This document shows, in pieces, positions 1-7,110 of a stretch of 8,962 nucleotides of DNA. The stretch covers positions 1 through 8,962 of the forward strand of contig JAUJME010000053.1 in the NCBI GenBank assembly GCA_030447005.1. The letters are read 5' to 3'. Position 1 is the stretch's first letter. The number at the start of each line of letters is the position of its first letter. A program made the translations under genes and the position numbers. The notes under the pieces were generated by a model. It ran no database searches. It was not told the DNA's origin and saw nothing but the letters and a program-made list of their open reading frames with translations. The stretch comes from Solirubrobacteraceae bacterium. GTDB taxonomy: Bacteria; Actinomycetota; Thermoleophilia; Solirubrobacterales; Solirubrobacteraceae.

Positions 1-2
1 GG

Positions 3-2342
3 CCGGTCGCCGAGGCGATCCGCGCGCTCGAGGCACGCGGCGACGTCCGCTACGCCGAGCCCAACTACGTCTACCGGGCGTCCGCGACGACCAACGATCC
101 CCTGCTCGGCCGCCTGTGGGGCCTGCGCAACACGGGCCAGTCCGTCAACGGGACGGCCGGCCTGGCGGGTGCCGACGCCGGCGTCACGGCGGCGTGGGAC
201 CGCTTCACCGGCGCGGCGGAGACGGTGGTCGCGGTCGCCGACACCGGCGTCTCGCCCGACCACCCTGACCTGGTGGCCAACCTCTGGTCGAACCCGGGCG
301 AGACCCCGGGCGACGGCGTTGACAACGACGGCAACGGCTTCGCCGACGACGTCCGCGGCTACGACTTCAGCGCCCGCGACGGCGACCCGCGCGACCTGCA
401 CGGGCACGGCACGCACGTCGCCGGCACGATCGCCGCCGCCGGCGACAACGGCCGCGGCATCACCGGCGTCACCCAGCGGGCGCGGGTGATGGCGGTCCGC
501 GTCCTGGGCGCGGACGGCTCCGGCTCGCTCAGCGACGTCGCCGACGGCTTCGACTACGCGGGCGACAACGGCGCCCGGGTGGTCAACGCGTCGCTCGGCG
601 GGCCGGGCAGCTCGCGGCTGATGCACGAGGCGATCGCCGGCCATCCCGAGACCCTCTACGTCGTCGCCGCGGGCAACGAGAACACCGACAACGACACCCA
701 GACGGCGTCGTTTCCCTGCAACGACACCTCGGCCAACCTGATCTGCGTCGCCGCGACCGACCAGCGCGACCAGCTCGCCGGCTTCTCGAACCGCGGGCGG
801 TCCTCGGTGGACCTCGGGGCGCCCGGCGTCAACGTCCACTCCTCCGTCCCGGCGTGGGACACCCTCTATCAGGAGGGGTTCGAGTCGGGGCTCGGCGGCT
901 GGACGACCACCGGGTCCTGGGGCGTGACCGGCGAGCGCCACTCGGCCGGCTCCGCCTCGCTGGCGGACTCGCCGGGGGCGCTCTACGCCAACCGCACCGT
1001 CTCCTCGGCCCGCAGCGGCCTCATCGACCTCGGCGGCCGGGCCGGCTGCGTGCTCGGCTACGACGTCGCGCTCGACACGCAGGAGGGCTACGACCATCTG
1101 CGCGTGCAGGTGATCAGCGGCGGCGTGACCCGGACGGTGCAGCAGTGGAGCGGGCGGACGGAGAACGTGGGCTTCGTGCCGGTCGAGGCCGAGGTGGGCG
1201 CCGACGGCGCCCAGGTGCAGATCGCCTTCGAGCTCGTGACGGACGGCTCCGACGCGCGCGACGGGGCCTGGATCGACGAGGTCGTGATCTGGTGCACCCG
1301 GCCCGCGACCGACCGCTACGGCTACATGTCCGGGACCTCGATGGCGACCCCGCACGTCGCGGGGGCCGCGACGCTGATCTTCGGGCGGCGGCCCGGTGCG
1401 ACGGTGGCCGAGATGCGCCGCTGGCTGCTCGAGACGGGCAAGCCGCTCGCGGGCCTCGCGGGCGCCACGGTGACGGGTCGCCGCCTCGACGTCGCCTGGG
1501 CGCTGGCCGCCGCGATCGACCCCGCCCCCGTCGCGACGGCGACGCCCGCCACCGGGCTGAGCGCCGGCGGCGCGACGCTCAACGCGACCGTCGATACCGG
1601 TGGGGCGGAGACGGGGTTCGAGTTCGAGTACGGGCCGACCGCCACCTACGGATCCCGTGTCGCGGTGGCGCCGGCCCTCGCGGCGGCCGGCCCGCAGGCC
1701 GTCTCGCACGCGCTCTCCGGGCTCATCGCGTCGACCACCTACCACTACCGCGTGGTCGCGATCCGCGGCCATCAGCGCTTCCCGTCGCCCGGCGCGACCT
1801 TCACCACCCCGGCGCCGGGCGCCGCGCCCGTCGCGACCCCGGCGCCGACGCCGGTTGCCACGCCGGTTGCCACGCCGGTTGCCACCGCGACGCCCGGGCC
1901 GGCCGCCCCGCCGGCACCGCGGGCCACGCCGGCGCCCTCCGCCACGCCGGTGCCGGCGCCCGCTCGCCCGGCTGCGGTCGCCGGGCCCGAGCCGGCTGGG
2001 ATGGCGGCTCCGGCGCCACCCCTGGAGCCGCGGCCCGCGGCGCTCGTTGCTCCGCCGCGCCGCGCGCTCGTCGCCTGCCGGGTCGCCGGGCGCGGCACGA
2101 AGGCGAAGGTCCGCTGCGCGGTCCGCACCGCCGGCCCGGCCCGCGCGACCGTGCGCCTCTCGCGCGGCGGGCGGACCGTCTCGCGGGCGGCGGGCCGGGT
2201 GGGCGCCGGCGGCCGGCTTCCCGCCCTCGACGGCCGCCGCGTCCGGGCGGGCGAGCACCGCGTGACGGTGGCGCTGCGGCCGGCCGGCGGGGCGCGCCGC
2301 ACGCTGACCGTGTTGGTGCGCCTGCGCTCACCGGCGCGGTAG
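3..2342 (+). CDS. Secreted subtilisin-like serine protease (S8 family), 5'-truncated by the window edge
   Basis: An extracellular endopeptidase of the S8 (subtilase) family; 779 residues are visible and the signal peptide and most of the propeptide lie left of the window. Residues 1-24 look like the end of an inhibitor I9 propeptide (VRYAEPNYVY), followed by the mature start NDPLLGRLWGLRNTGQ. The catalytic set is complete: Asp80 in ADTGVS (nt 240-242), His135 in HGTHVAG (nt 405-407), oxyanion Asn225 in AAGNEN, and Ser446 in GTSMATPH (nt 1338-1340). An Asp-rich loop, DNDGNGFADDVRGYDF, resembles a calcium-binding loop of this family. About 146 extra residues (289-435) sit between the Asn and Ser motifs and look like a beta-rich jelly-roll domain. 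A fibronectin III-like domain (about 510-603), a Pro/Ala/Thr linker (604-686) and a C-terminal beta module with two cysteines (687-779) follow. There is no LPXTG motif or membrane anchor. An internal GTG at 225 is not the start, because conserved protease sequence precedes it. The substrate is unknown. Confidence 0.93.
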   Translation, partial: PVAEAIRALEARGDVRYAEPNYVYRASATTNDPLLGRLWGLRNTGQSVNGTAGLAGADAGVTAAWDRFTGAAETVVAVADTGVSPDHPDLVANLWSNPGETPGDGVDNDGNGFADDVRGYDFSARDGDPRDLHGHGTHVAGTIAAAGDNGRGITGVTQRARVMAVRVLGADGSGSLSDVADGFDYAGDNGARVVNASLGGPGSSRLMHEAIAGHPETLYVVAAGNENTDNDTQTASFPCNDTSANLICVAATDQRDQLAGFSNRGRSSVDLGAPGVNVHSSVPAWDTLYQEGFESGLGGWTTTGSWGVTGERHSAGSASLADSPGALYANRTVSSARSGLIDLGGRAGCVLGYDVALDTQEGYDHLRVQVISGGVTRTVQQWSGRTENVGFVPVEAEVGADGAQVQIAFELVTDGSDARDGAWIDEVVIWCTRPATDRYGYMSGTSMATPHVAGAATLIFGRRPGATVAEMRRWLLETGKPLAGLAGATVTGRRLDVAWALAAAIDPAPVATATPATGLSAGGATLNATVDTGGAETGFEFEYGPTATYGSRVAVAPALAAAGPQAVSHALSGLIASTTYHYRVVAIRGHQRFPSPGATFTTPAPGAAPVATPAPTPVATPVATPVATATPGPAAPPAPRATPAPSATPVPAPARPAAVAGPEPAGMAAPAPPLEPRPAALVAPPRRALVACRVAGRGTKAKVRCAVRTAGPARATVRLSRGGRTVSRAAGRVGAGGRLPALDGRRVRAGEHRVTVALRPAGGARRTLTVLVRLRSPAR
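867..1305 (+). other. Jelly-roll-like domain inserted in the protease catalytic domain
   Basis: This encodes about 146 residues lying between the oxyanion Asn and the nucleophile Ser of the protease. The Asn-Ser distance is 221 residues, against about 66 in subtilisin BPN' (Asn155-Ser221). The insert begins with YQEGFESGLGGWTTTG and ends just before DRYGYMSGTS. Its alternating hydrophobic strands, its F-E-S-G-x-x-G-W opening and its end, DGAWIDEVVIWC, resemble MAM/InhA-type beta-sandwich domains found as inserts or appendages in other secreted proteases. Two cysteines (CVLGYD and IWCTRP) bracket the fold and could form a disulfide. The role in substrate binding is inferred only. Confidence 0.6.
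1848..1883 (+). repeat. Three tandem 12-base repeats in the protease linker
   Basis: The unit ACGCCGGTTGCC occurs three times in a row without mismatch and encodes (TPVA)x3. It lies in the Pro/Ala/Thr-rich linker between the fibronectin-like domain and the C-terminal module. The unit is a multiple of three, so copy-number change by slippage would alter linker length without shifting the frame. Confidence 0.9.
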
Positions 2343-2345
2343 CGT
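2340..2345 (+). promoter_or_regulatory. Possible -10 element (TAGCGT) of a leaderless hydrolase transcript
   Basis: TAGCGT fits the actinobacterial TANNNT -10 pattern and lies 8 bases before the hydrolase ATG; it overlaps the protease stop codon. No Shine-Dalgarno sequence is visible before that ATG, which would fit leaderless translation. A TTGGTG at 2313-2318 is about 21 bases upstream, too far for a good -35 box. It could be chance, with the hydrolase simply read through from the protease. Confidence 0.22.
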
Positions 2346-2353
2346 CCCCGGGC

Positions 2354-3163
2354 ATGCCCCGGATCGGCGACCGCGACCTGCACGTCGAGCGGCGCGGCGA
2401 CGGCCCGCCGCTCCTGCTCATCCAGGGGATGAGCGCCCACAGCGGCCACTGGGGCGAGCCGCTCCTCGACGCGCTGGCCGAGGACTTCACCGTGGTGACC
2501 TACGACCACCGCGGGACGGGTCGCTCGGGCCCGGCGGAGGAGGACTTCACGATGGCCGACCTCGCGGCCGACGCCGCCGGCGTCCTCGACGCGCTCGAGC
2601 TCGCGTCGGCCCACGTCCTCGGCGTCTCGATGGGCGGCATGGTCGCCCAGGAGCTCGCGCTCGCGCGGCCCGAGCGGGTGCGCAGCCTCACGCTCGGCTG
2701 CACGATGGTCGGCGGCGCCGACACGGTCCGCCCGTCGCCGGAGGTCCTCCAGCAGCTCGCCGAGGCGCTGCTGGGCAACGACCCCGAGCTCACGCTGCGC
2801 ACGGGCTACGAGGTCAACCTCTCCGTGGGCCACCGCGCCGATCCCGCGGCGTGGGAGCGCTTCCGCGAGTCCGCCGTCCGGCTGCCCGTGCCGCCCCAGG
2901 CGCGAATCCGCTTCATGCAGGCGATCGCCGGGTTCGACACGACCGCCCGCGCCGGCGCGATCGCCGCCCCGGCGCTCGTGATCCACGGCACCGCCGACCA
3001 GACCGTCCCGATCGGCAACGGCGAGCAGGTCGCGCGGGCGATCCCCGGGGCGCGGCTCGAGCCCATCGAGGGCGCGGCGCACTTCTTCTTCTGGGAGGCG
3101 CCCGAGCGCACCGCCGAGCTCGTGCGCGCGCACGCGCTGGCCGTCGAGTCCGTCCCCGGTTAG
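2354..3163 (+). CDS. Alpha/beta-fold hydrolase
   Basis: A 269-residue cytoplasmic hydrolase of the alpha/beta superfamily (Abhydrolase_1 type), of the usual length and with no signal peptide. The catalytic triad is readable: nucleophile Ser92 in GVSMGG, acid Asp215 in HGTADQTVP, and His243 in GAAHFFFWEAP. The oxyanion-hole strand LLLIQGMSAHSGHW (residues 20-33) and the YDHRGTGRSG turn (50-59) are typical of enol-lactonase, haloperoxidase-like and esterase relatives. The substrate cannot be told from sequence; 3-oxoadipate enol-lactonase-like enzymes are the closest style, but no aromatic-degradation genes are nearby. The ATG at 2354 is chosen because the strand before GDGPPLLLIQG starts there and it lies 11 bases after the protease stop. 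The upstream gene encodes a secreted protein, so the pairing need not be functional. Confidence 0.9.
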   Translation: MPRIGDRDLHVERRGDGPPLLLIQGMSAHSGHWGEPLLDALAEDFTVVTYDHRGTGRSGPAEEDFTMADLAADAAGVLDALELASAHVLGVSMGGMVAQELALARPERVRSLTLGCTMVGGADTVRPSPEVLQQLAEALLGNDPELTLRTGYEVNLSVGHRADPAAWERFRESAVRLPVPPQARIRFMQAIAGFDTTARAGAIAAPALVIHGTADQTVPIGNGEQVARAIPGARLEPIEGAAHFFFWEAPERTAELVRAHALAVESVPG

Positions 3164-3176
3164 GAGCCGACTCCTA
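3161..3176. terminator. Palindrome joining two convergent stop codons
   Basis: The sequence TAGGAGCCGACTCCTA has perfect 6-base arms around a CCGA loop. Its first three bases are the hydrolase TAG and its last three are the complement of the TAG of the HTH protein on the other strand. With only 10 bases between the two genes this is the only candidate transcription stop. The stem is short and has no U tract, so termination here is inferred and may be weak. Confidence 0.4.
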
Positions 3177-3668
3177 GCTCTCGCGCCGCCAGCGGGCGGC
3201 GGCCTCGGCGGTGGTGGACACCCCGAGGGCGGCGCGGGCGGCGGCGAGCCGCCGGACGATCGTGCGGTCCGACCAGTTGAGCGCGCGCGCCGCCTCGGCG
3301 AGGGTGGCGCCGCCGGCGATCAGCTCGAGCACCCGGCGCTCCTCCGGCCCGAGCGCGGCCGGCGTCCCCGCCTCGAGCAGGCGGACGGCGCCCAGCCGGG
3401 CGAGGTCGTCGTGGAGCCGCGCGAGGACGGCGGGGTCGGCGACGACCGCGACGATCCCGGCCCCGCGCGCCGCCGCGAGCACCGCGGCCTCGGCGTCGGC
3501 CGCTGCGGCGACCCGTCCATGGCAGACGAGCCGGCGGGCGGCCAGGCGCCAGTCGGCGCCGACGGCGAAGCCGTCCTGCACGCGCCAGCCCGCGCCGGCC
3601 AGCTCGGCGGCCAGCGCCGCCGCCGGGCCGGGCTCGCGGCTGAGTGCCAGCGGCGGGGCGGCGCTCAT
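3174..3668 (-). CDS. Small LuxR-type helix-turn-helix protein, translationally coupled to the LAL regulator
   Basis: A 164-residue protein with a C-terminal LuxR-type HTH at about residues 105-155: LGPEERRVLELIAGGATLAE, then ARALNWSDRTIVRRL, which is the recognition-helix region. The first ~100 residues (GWRVQDGFAVGADWR, IVAVVADPAVLARLHDDLAR, AVRLLE) alternate strand and helix like a shrunken receiver-type fold, but I see no conserved phospho-acceptor Asp pocket, so a pseudo-receiver is only a guess. The start ATG at 3668 overlaps the stop of the upstream regulator in an ATGA junction, which strongly indicates translational coupling and fixes the start. It probably binds DNA as a partner or modulator of its neighbour. 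The frame stays open far upstream, but that sequence is an Arg-rich shadow of the larger gene. Confidence 0.78.
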   Translation of the reverse strand: MSAAPPLALSREPGPAAALAAELAGAGWRVQDGFAVGADWRLAARRLVCHGRVAAAADAEAAVLAAARGAGIVAVVADPAVLARLHDDLARLGAVRLLEAGTPAALGPEERRVLELIAGGATLAEAARALNWSDRTIVRRLAAARAALGVSTTAEAAARWRRES

Positions 3669-6106
3669 GCCGCGCCGGCGGCGAGGACGGCGGCGGCCTG
3701 GCGGCGGGAGCGCGCGCCGAGCTTGCGCATCGCCGAGCGCACCAGCGTCTCGACCGTGGAGCGCGCGATTCCCAGCCGCAGGGCGATCTCCGGGCTGGTC
3801 AGGCCGGCTCCGACCAGCTCGAGTACCTCGCGCTCGCGCGGGCTCAACGGTCCGCGCGAGCTGGCCGGCGCGGCCCGCCGGCGGGCGCCGGCCGCGCGCA
3901 GTGAGCGCCGGACCCGCCCGAGCATGAGGGCCTGCGCGCCCCGCTCGGCCAGCGCCTCGGCTCCCTCGAGCCGGACGCGGGCGCCTTCGAGGTCCCCGGC
4001 GCGGCGCGCCGCCTCGCCGGCGGCCCAGGCGCAGCGAACCTCGCAGCGCAGCTCGAGGCCGCGCCACAGCGCGGCCGCGCCGGCGAAGCGTCGCTCGGCG
4101 GCCTCGTCGTCGCCGGTCGCCAGCGCGGCGACGGCGCGCAGCTCCTCGCGCGCGGCGCGGGCTGCGCGCGGCGCGGGCCCGGGCGGCTCGGCGGCGACGA
4201 CGACGGGCTCGCCGGCCTCCAGGCGCGCCCACGCCACCGCGGGCAGGGCCGGGTCCGCGCCCGCCTCGAGCGCGCGGCCGGGCTGGCCCGCCAGCCACGC
4301 CACGCCGGCGCGCGCCGCCCGCAGGACGGGTGCGTCGCCGTCGCGCAGGATCTCGTGCGCCTCGTCGGTGCGGGCGCCGTCGGCCAGCGCCAGTCCGAGC
4401 GCCGCGCGGATCCGCCCGGCCAGGCCGGGCTCGGTGGCCGCGCCGAGCGCTGCCCGGAGGCCGTCGATCGCGTCGGGGGACGACCCGTGCGCGGCGATGC
4501 GCGCGCTCAGCCGCCCGAGCGCGAACTCCGCCTCGCGCCCGCGCAGGCCGAGCTCCGCGCAGCGGCCCTCGAGCTCCGCGCAGACGGCCTCCGCCTCGGC
4601 GGGCGCGACCTGCTCGCGCCAGGCGCGCGCCAGCCACTCGCCCGCCTCGCACTCCAGGGCGACGTCGCCGAGCTCCCGCGCGGCCAGCAGGCCCGCCCGC
4701 AGATCCGCCGGCGCCGCCGGGTCGCCCGCGTTGCAGCGGGCGATGCCGATGACGCAGCGGCTCACGGCGCTGTCGACGCCGAGCGCGCGCGTGCGCTCGA
4801 GCGCCGCATAGAAGCGGGCGTCGGGCTCCGCCGAGCGGCGCGCGAGCTGATGGGCCTCCTCGATCGCCAGCCGCGCCTCGGTGACGCCGCCCGAGCCCTC
4901 GACCGCCGCGAGCCCGGCCCGGATCGTCTCCCGCGCGGCGTCGTGCTCGCCCTGCGCCCACCGCGCTCGCGCCTCCCACAGGCTCACGCGAGCGCGGACC
5001 TCGGCCTCCGGCCCCTCGACGGCCCGGGTCTGCCGCACCGCCTCCCCGTACTCGCCCGCCAGCACGAGCGACTCCGCGGCGCGCAGGCGCAGCTCGTCGG
5101 CCCACCACTGCCGGGCGGAGCAGTCGGCGGCCAGGAGCAGGTGGCGGGCGCGCTCGCCCGGCCGCCGCGCGATCGCACCCGCCTCGAGCGCCCGGGAGTG
5201 GGCGGCCTCGGGCCGCCCGCCGGCGGCGAGGTGGCGGGCGGCTTCGCCGCGATCGGCGAGCCGGGCGGCGAGGTGGAGGTGCAGCTCGCGGCGCTCGCCG
5301 GCGCCGAGCGTCTCGGCGATCCCCTCGGCGAGCAGCGCGTGGCGCAGCGCGACCTCGCCGGCGCCCGTCCGGACGGCGAGCCCGGCGTCGAAGAGCTCTC
5401 GCGTTCCGTCCCCGGCGAGCTCCGGGGGCGCCGGGCGGCCCAGGACGGCGATCAGCGCGGCGGCGCGGCGGCCCGCCGGCGAGAGGCGGCCCAGGCGCGC
5501 CTCGAGGCTGAGGCGCAGGGCGGGGGAGCCGACGGTCCGCGACAGCTCGAGCAGCATGAGCGGGTTGCCGCCGACCTGCTCGACGAGCCGGGCGCGCTCG
5601 CCGCGGTCGAGCTCCGGCCGCGTGCGCGCGAGCAGCTCCGCGGCCCGGTCGCGGTCGAGCTCGCCGACCTCGACGACCTCCGCGCCGGCCGCCCGCGCCG
5701 ACTCGAGCGCGGCGGCCGCGCCGGGGTCGCCGCGGCGGACGGCGCCCAGCACGAGCGTCCGGGTCCAGGCGAGCGGGCCGAGCAGCCCGAGCGTCGCCGG
5801 GTCGGCCCACTGGAGATCGTCGAGGACCAGGACGTCGTCGCCCACCCGCGAGGCCACCCAGGCCGCGACCCGCGAGGCGTCACCGGCCGGCGGCTCGGCG
5901 CCCATCGCGCGCGCCACCGGCATGTACGCCATCCACGCCAGCGCCGCGAGCCCGCCGCCGGCGTGCGCCCGCGCCCCGGCCGCCTGCACCGCCCCGGAGA
6001 GCAGCGCCGTCTTGCCGATCCCCGCCTCTCCGCAGAGCACGAAGGGCCGGCGCTCGAGCACCATCCGCGCGAGCCGCTCGAGCTCGCCCTCACGTCCGAC
6101 CAGCAT
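3665..6106 (-). CDS. LuxR-family transcriptional regulator with N-terminal ATPase (LAL type)
   Basis: An 813-residue regulator of the large ATP-binding LuxR (LAL) type, related in layout to MalT. Residues 1-12 (MLVGREGELERL) form the usual LVGRExEL opening, followed by Walker A GEAGIGKT (26-33) and Walker B DVLVLDDLQWAD (91-102). GNPLMLLEL belongs to the same STAND/AAA module. About 230-740 is an Ala/Arg/Glu-rich helical region like TPR repeats, which bind the inducer in the family. The C-terminal HTH occupies about 754-813 (LSPREREVLELVGAGLTSPE through STVETLVRSAMRKL). The Walker A-B spacing of about 60 residues is shorter than in many relatives. The start ATG at 6106 immediately precedes the family-conserved opening. 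The inducer and targets are unknown; divergent orientation to the acetyltransferase makes that gene a possible target. Confidence 0.9.
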   Translation of the reverse strand: MLVGREGELERLARMVLERRPFVLCGEAGIGKTALLSGAVQAAGARAHAGGGLAALAWMAYMPVARAMGAEPPAGDASRVAAWVASRVGDDVLVLDDLQWADPATLGLLGPLAWTRTLVLGAVRRGDPGAAAALESARAAGAEVVEVGELDRDRAAELLARTRPELDRGERARLVEQVGGNPLMLLELSRTVGSPALRLSLEARLGRLSPAGRRAAALIAVLGRPAPPELAGDGTRELFDAGLAVRTGAGEVALRHALLAEGIAETLGAGERRELHLHLAARLADRGEAARHLAAGGRPEAAHSRALEAGAIARRPGERARHLLLAADCSARQWWADELRLRAAESLVLAGEYGEAVRQTRAVEGPEAEVRARVSLWEARARWAQGEHDAARETIRAGLAAVEGSGGVTEARLAIEEAHQLARRSAEPDARFYAALERTRALGVDSAVSRCVIGIARCNAGDPAAPADLRAGLLAARELGDVALECEAGEWLARAWREQVAPAEAEAVCAELEGRCAELGLRGREAEFALGRLSARIAAHGSSPDAIDGLRAALGAATEPGLAGRIRAALGLALADGARTDEAHEILRDGDAPVLRAARAGVAWLAGQPGRALEAGADPALPAVAWARLEAGEPVVVAAEPPGPAPRAARAAREELRAVAALATGDDEAAERRFAGAAALWRGLELRCEVRCAWAAGEAARRAGDLEGARVRLEGAEALAERGAQALMLGRVRRSLRAAGARRRAAPASSRGPLSPREREVLELVGAGLTSPEIALRLGIARSTVETLVRSAMRKLGARSRRQAAAVLAAGAA

Positions 6107-6289
6107 CCGGTGCGGGAGCCTACGCCGAACGGTGCTTCATCTGGCGCAGATTGTGGATGCCGCGGCGCTGCCGCCCACCTAGCGTCGCAGCAGCCTGGGG
6201 AACGGGCACAGGGGGCGGTGGCGGCGCCAGCCGTCGCCGCCCCCGAGTTGCCGCTGGACTCCGCCGCGGCCGCGCTTCACGCTGACGCC
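6107..6289. promoter_or_regulatory. Divergent intergenic region between the LAL regulator and the acetyltransferase
   Basis: These 183 bases separate two divergent starts and must hold both promoters. On the minus strand TAGGCT (6122-6117) fits a TANNNT -10 box and ends 10 bases before the regulator ATG, with no clear -35 and no Shine-Dalgarno. On the plus strand the acetyltransferase ATG is preceded by GCTGGAC (6253-6259) and TTCACGCTGACGC (6276-6288), also found before the small membrane protein gene. I see no convincing operator dyad here and no reading frame resembling a protein. Confidence 0.5.
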
Positions 6290-6295
6290 ATGACC
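6253..6295 (+). promoter_or_regulatory. Promoter-like leader of the acetyltransferase gene, shared with a second gene
   Basis: GCTGGACT, containing the -35-like TGGACT, is followed 16 bases later by CACGCT and then by the ATG 6 bases on. The stretch TTCACGCTGACGCCATGAC (6276-6294) recurs with one change at 7318-7336, before the other plus-strand gene. There is no Shine-Dalgarno sequence. A leaderless promoter with a divergent -10 box is possible; the arrangement is seen, the promoter function is inferred. Confidence 0.35.
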
Positions 6296-6837
6296 GGCCC
6301 CGGCGCGCTCGACGTCCGGCCGTGGCGCCCGGGCGACGGCGCGGCGCTCAGCCGCGCGATCTCGGAGAGTCTCGAGCACCTCCGGCCCTGGATGGTCTGG
6401 ATCGAGGACGAGCCGCTCGACGACGCGGCGCGCGAGCGCTGGATCGCCGGGACGGTCGCGGCGCGCGAGGCCGGCGGCGATGCGCTCTTCGGGATCTGGG
6501 AGGGCGACGAAGTGGTGGGCGGCTGCGGGCTGCACCGCGCGATCGGCCCGGGCGGGCTGGAGATCGGCTACTGGATCCACGCCGGGCGGCTGCGCCGCGG
6601 CTACGCCACCGAGGCGGTGCGCCGGCTGTGCGCGATCGCCTTCGCCGACCCGGCGGTCGACCGGGTCGAGATCCGCCACGACGTCGCCAACGAGGCGAGC
6701 GGCCGGGTCCCGGCCGCGGTCGGCTTCACCGTCGTGGCTGAGCGGCCCAGCGCGAGGCCCGAGCGGCCGGCACGGGCATCGACCGGATCTGGCGGCTGGG
6801 GCGGGCGGCGTGGGCGGACGTCAAGGGCGGCCGGTGA
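6290..6837 (+). CDS. GNAT-family N-acetyltransferase (RimJ/RimL type), probable one-base frameshift near its 3' end
   Basis: It is predicted to transfer acetyl from acetyl-CoA to an amine (ribosomal-protein N-terminus, amino acid or drug; unknown). Visible marks are the RimJ/RimL-style opening LDVRPWRPGDGAAL, the core strand FGIWEGDEVVGGCGLHR, GLEIGYWIHAGRLRRGYATE (whose RRGYA is the acetyl-CoA pyrophosphate loop), and NEASGRVPAAVGF. After about residue 153 the frame turns into Pro/Arg-rich sequence without a stop until 7327. One frame back (codons from 6751) reads REARAAGTGIDRIWRLGRAA, then WADVKGGR and TGA at 6835, which matches the expected family ending. Adding one C in the CCC run at 6746-6748 gives a 182-residue protein of normal length. 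So this gene is either intact with a sequence error or truly disrupted. ATG 6290 is the only good start. Confidence 0.78.
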
Positions 6838-6998
6838 GGGGGAGGACCGGCCGGAGCGTGCATGGCGTGCCAATGGCCGGGGAACCGGCGCGGCGGTTGG
6901 CGCGTGGGTGCACGCCCCGACGCGATGCACGCTCGGGCACCGCGAGGCCCACCGACCCCCGCCCTCACCAGCCGGTGTTCCGCCTGACGCGACGCCCG
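6828..6998. repeat. Palindromic repeat element, copy 1
   Basis: Two 23-base ends, at 6828-6850 and 6952-6974, are inverted repeats matching at about 18 of 23 positions (core GGTGAGGG / CCCTCACC). Nested inside is a perfect 10-base inverted pair, GAGCGTGCAT (6854-6863) and ATGCACGCTC (6925-6934). Direct-repeat segments shared with copy 2 are 6833-6867 (31 of 35 identical) and 6945-6998 (three substitutions and one indel in 54-55). The left end overlaps the restored acetyltransferase stop codon (TGA 6835-6837). No transposase is encoded. It resembles a REP/BIME- or MITE-like sequence; the class is inferred. Confidence 0.7.
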
Positions 6999-7110
6999 GC
7001 TTCCCGCACGTGGACGGCCCGCGGGAGTCCCTCAAGCGGGGCGCGCCCGCACGTGAACGACAACGGCGGCGGGTGAGCGGGAGGGTCGGGCGGAGCGTGC
7101 ATGGCGAGGC

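Noticed and set aside
1772..3133. Minus-strand open frame of 453 codons across the protease end and the hydrolase
   Set aside because: It is opposite two well-supported genes and has only compositional Arg/Gly/Ala content, with no motif.
854..3163. A 769-codon open frame extending the hydrolase upstream
   Set aside because: The part before 2354 is a shadow of the protease; the hydrolase fold begins at the ATG at 2354.
3174..5810. An 878-codon open frame on the minus strand ending with the HTH protein
   Set aside because: Upstream of 3668 the translation is Arg-rich low-complexity sequence overlapping the LAL regulator in another frame. The HTH protein starts at the ATGA junction.
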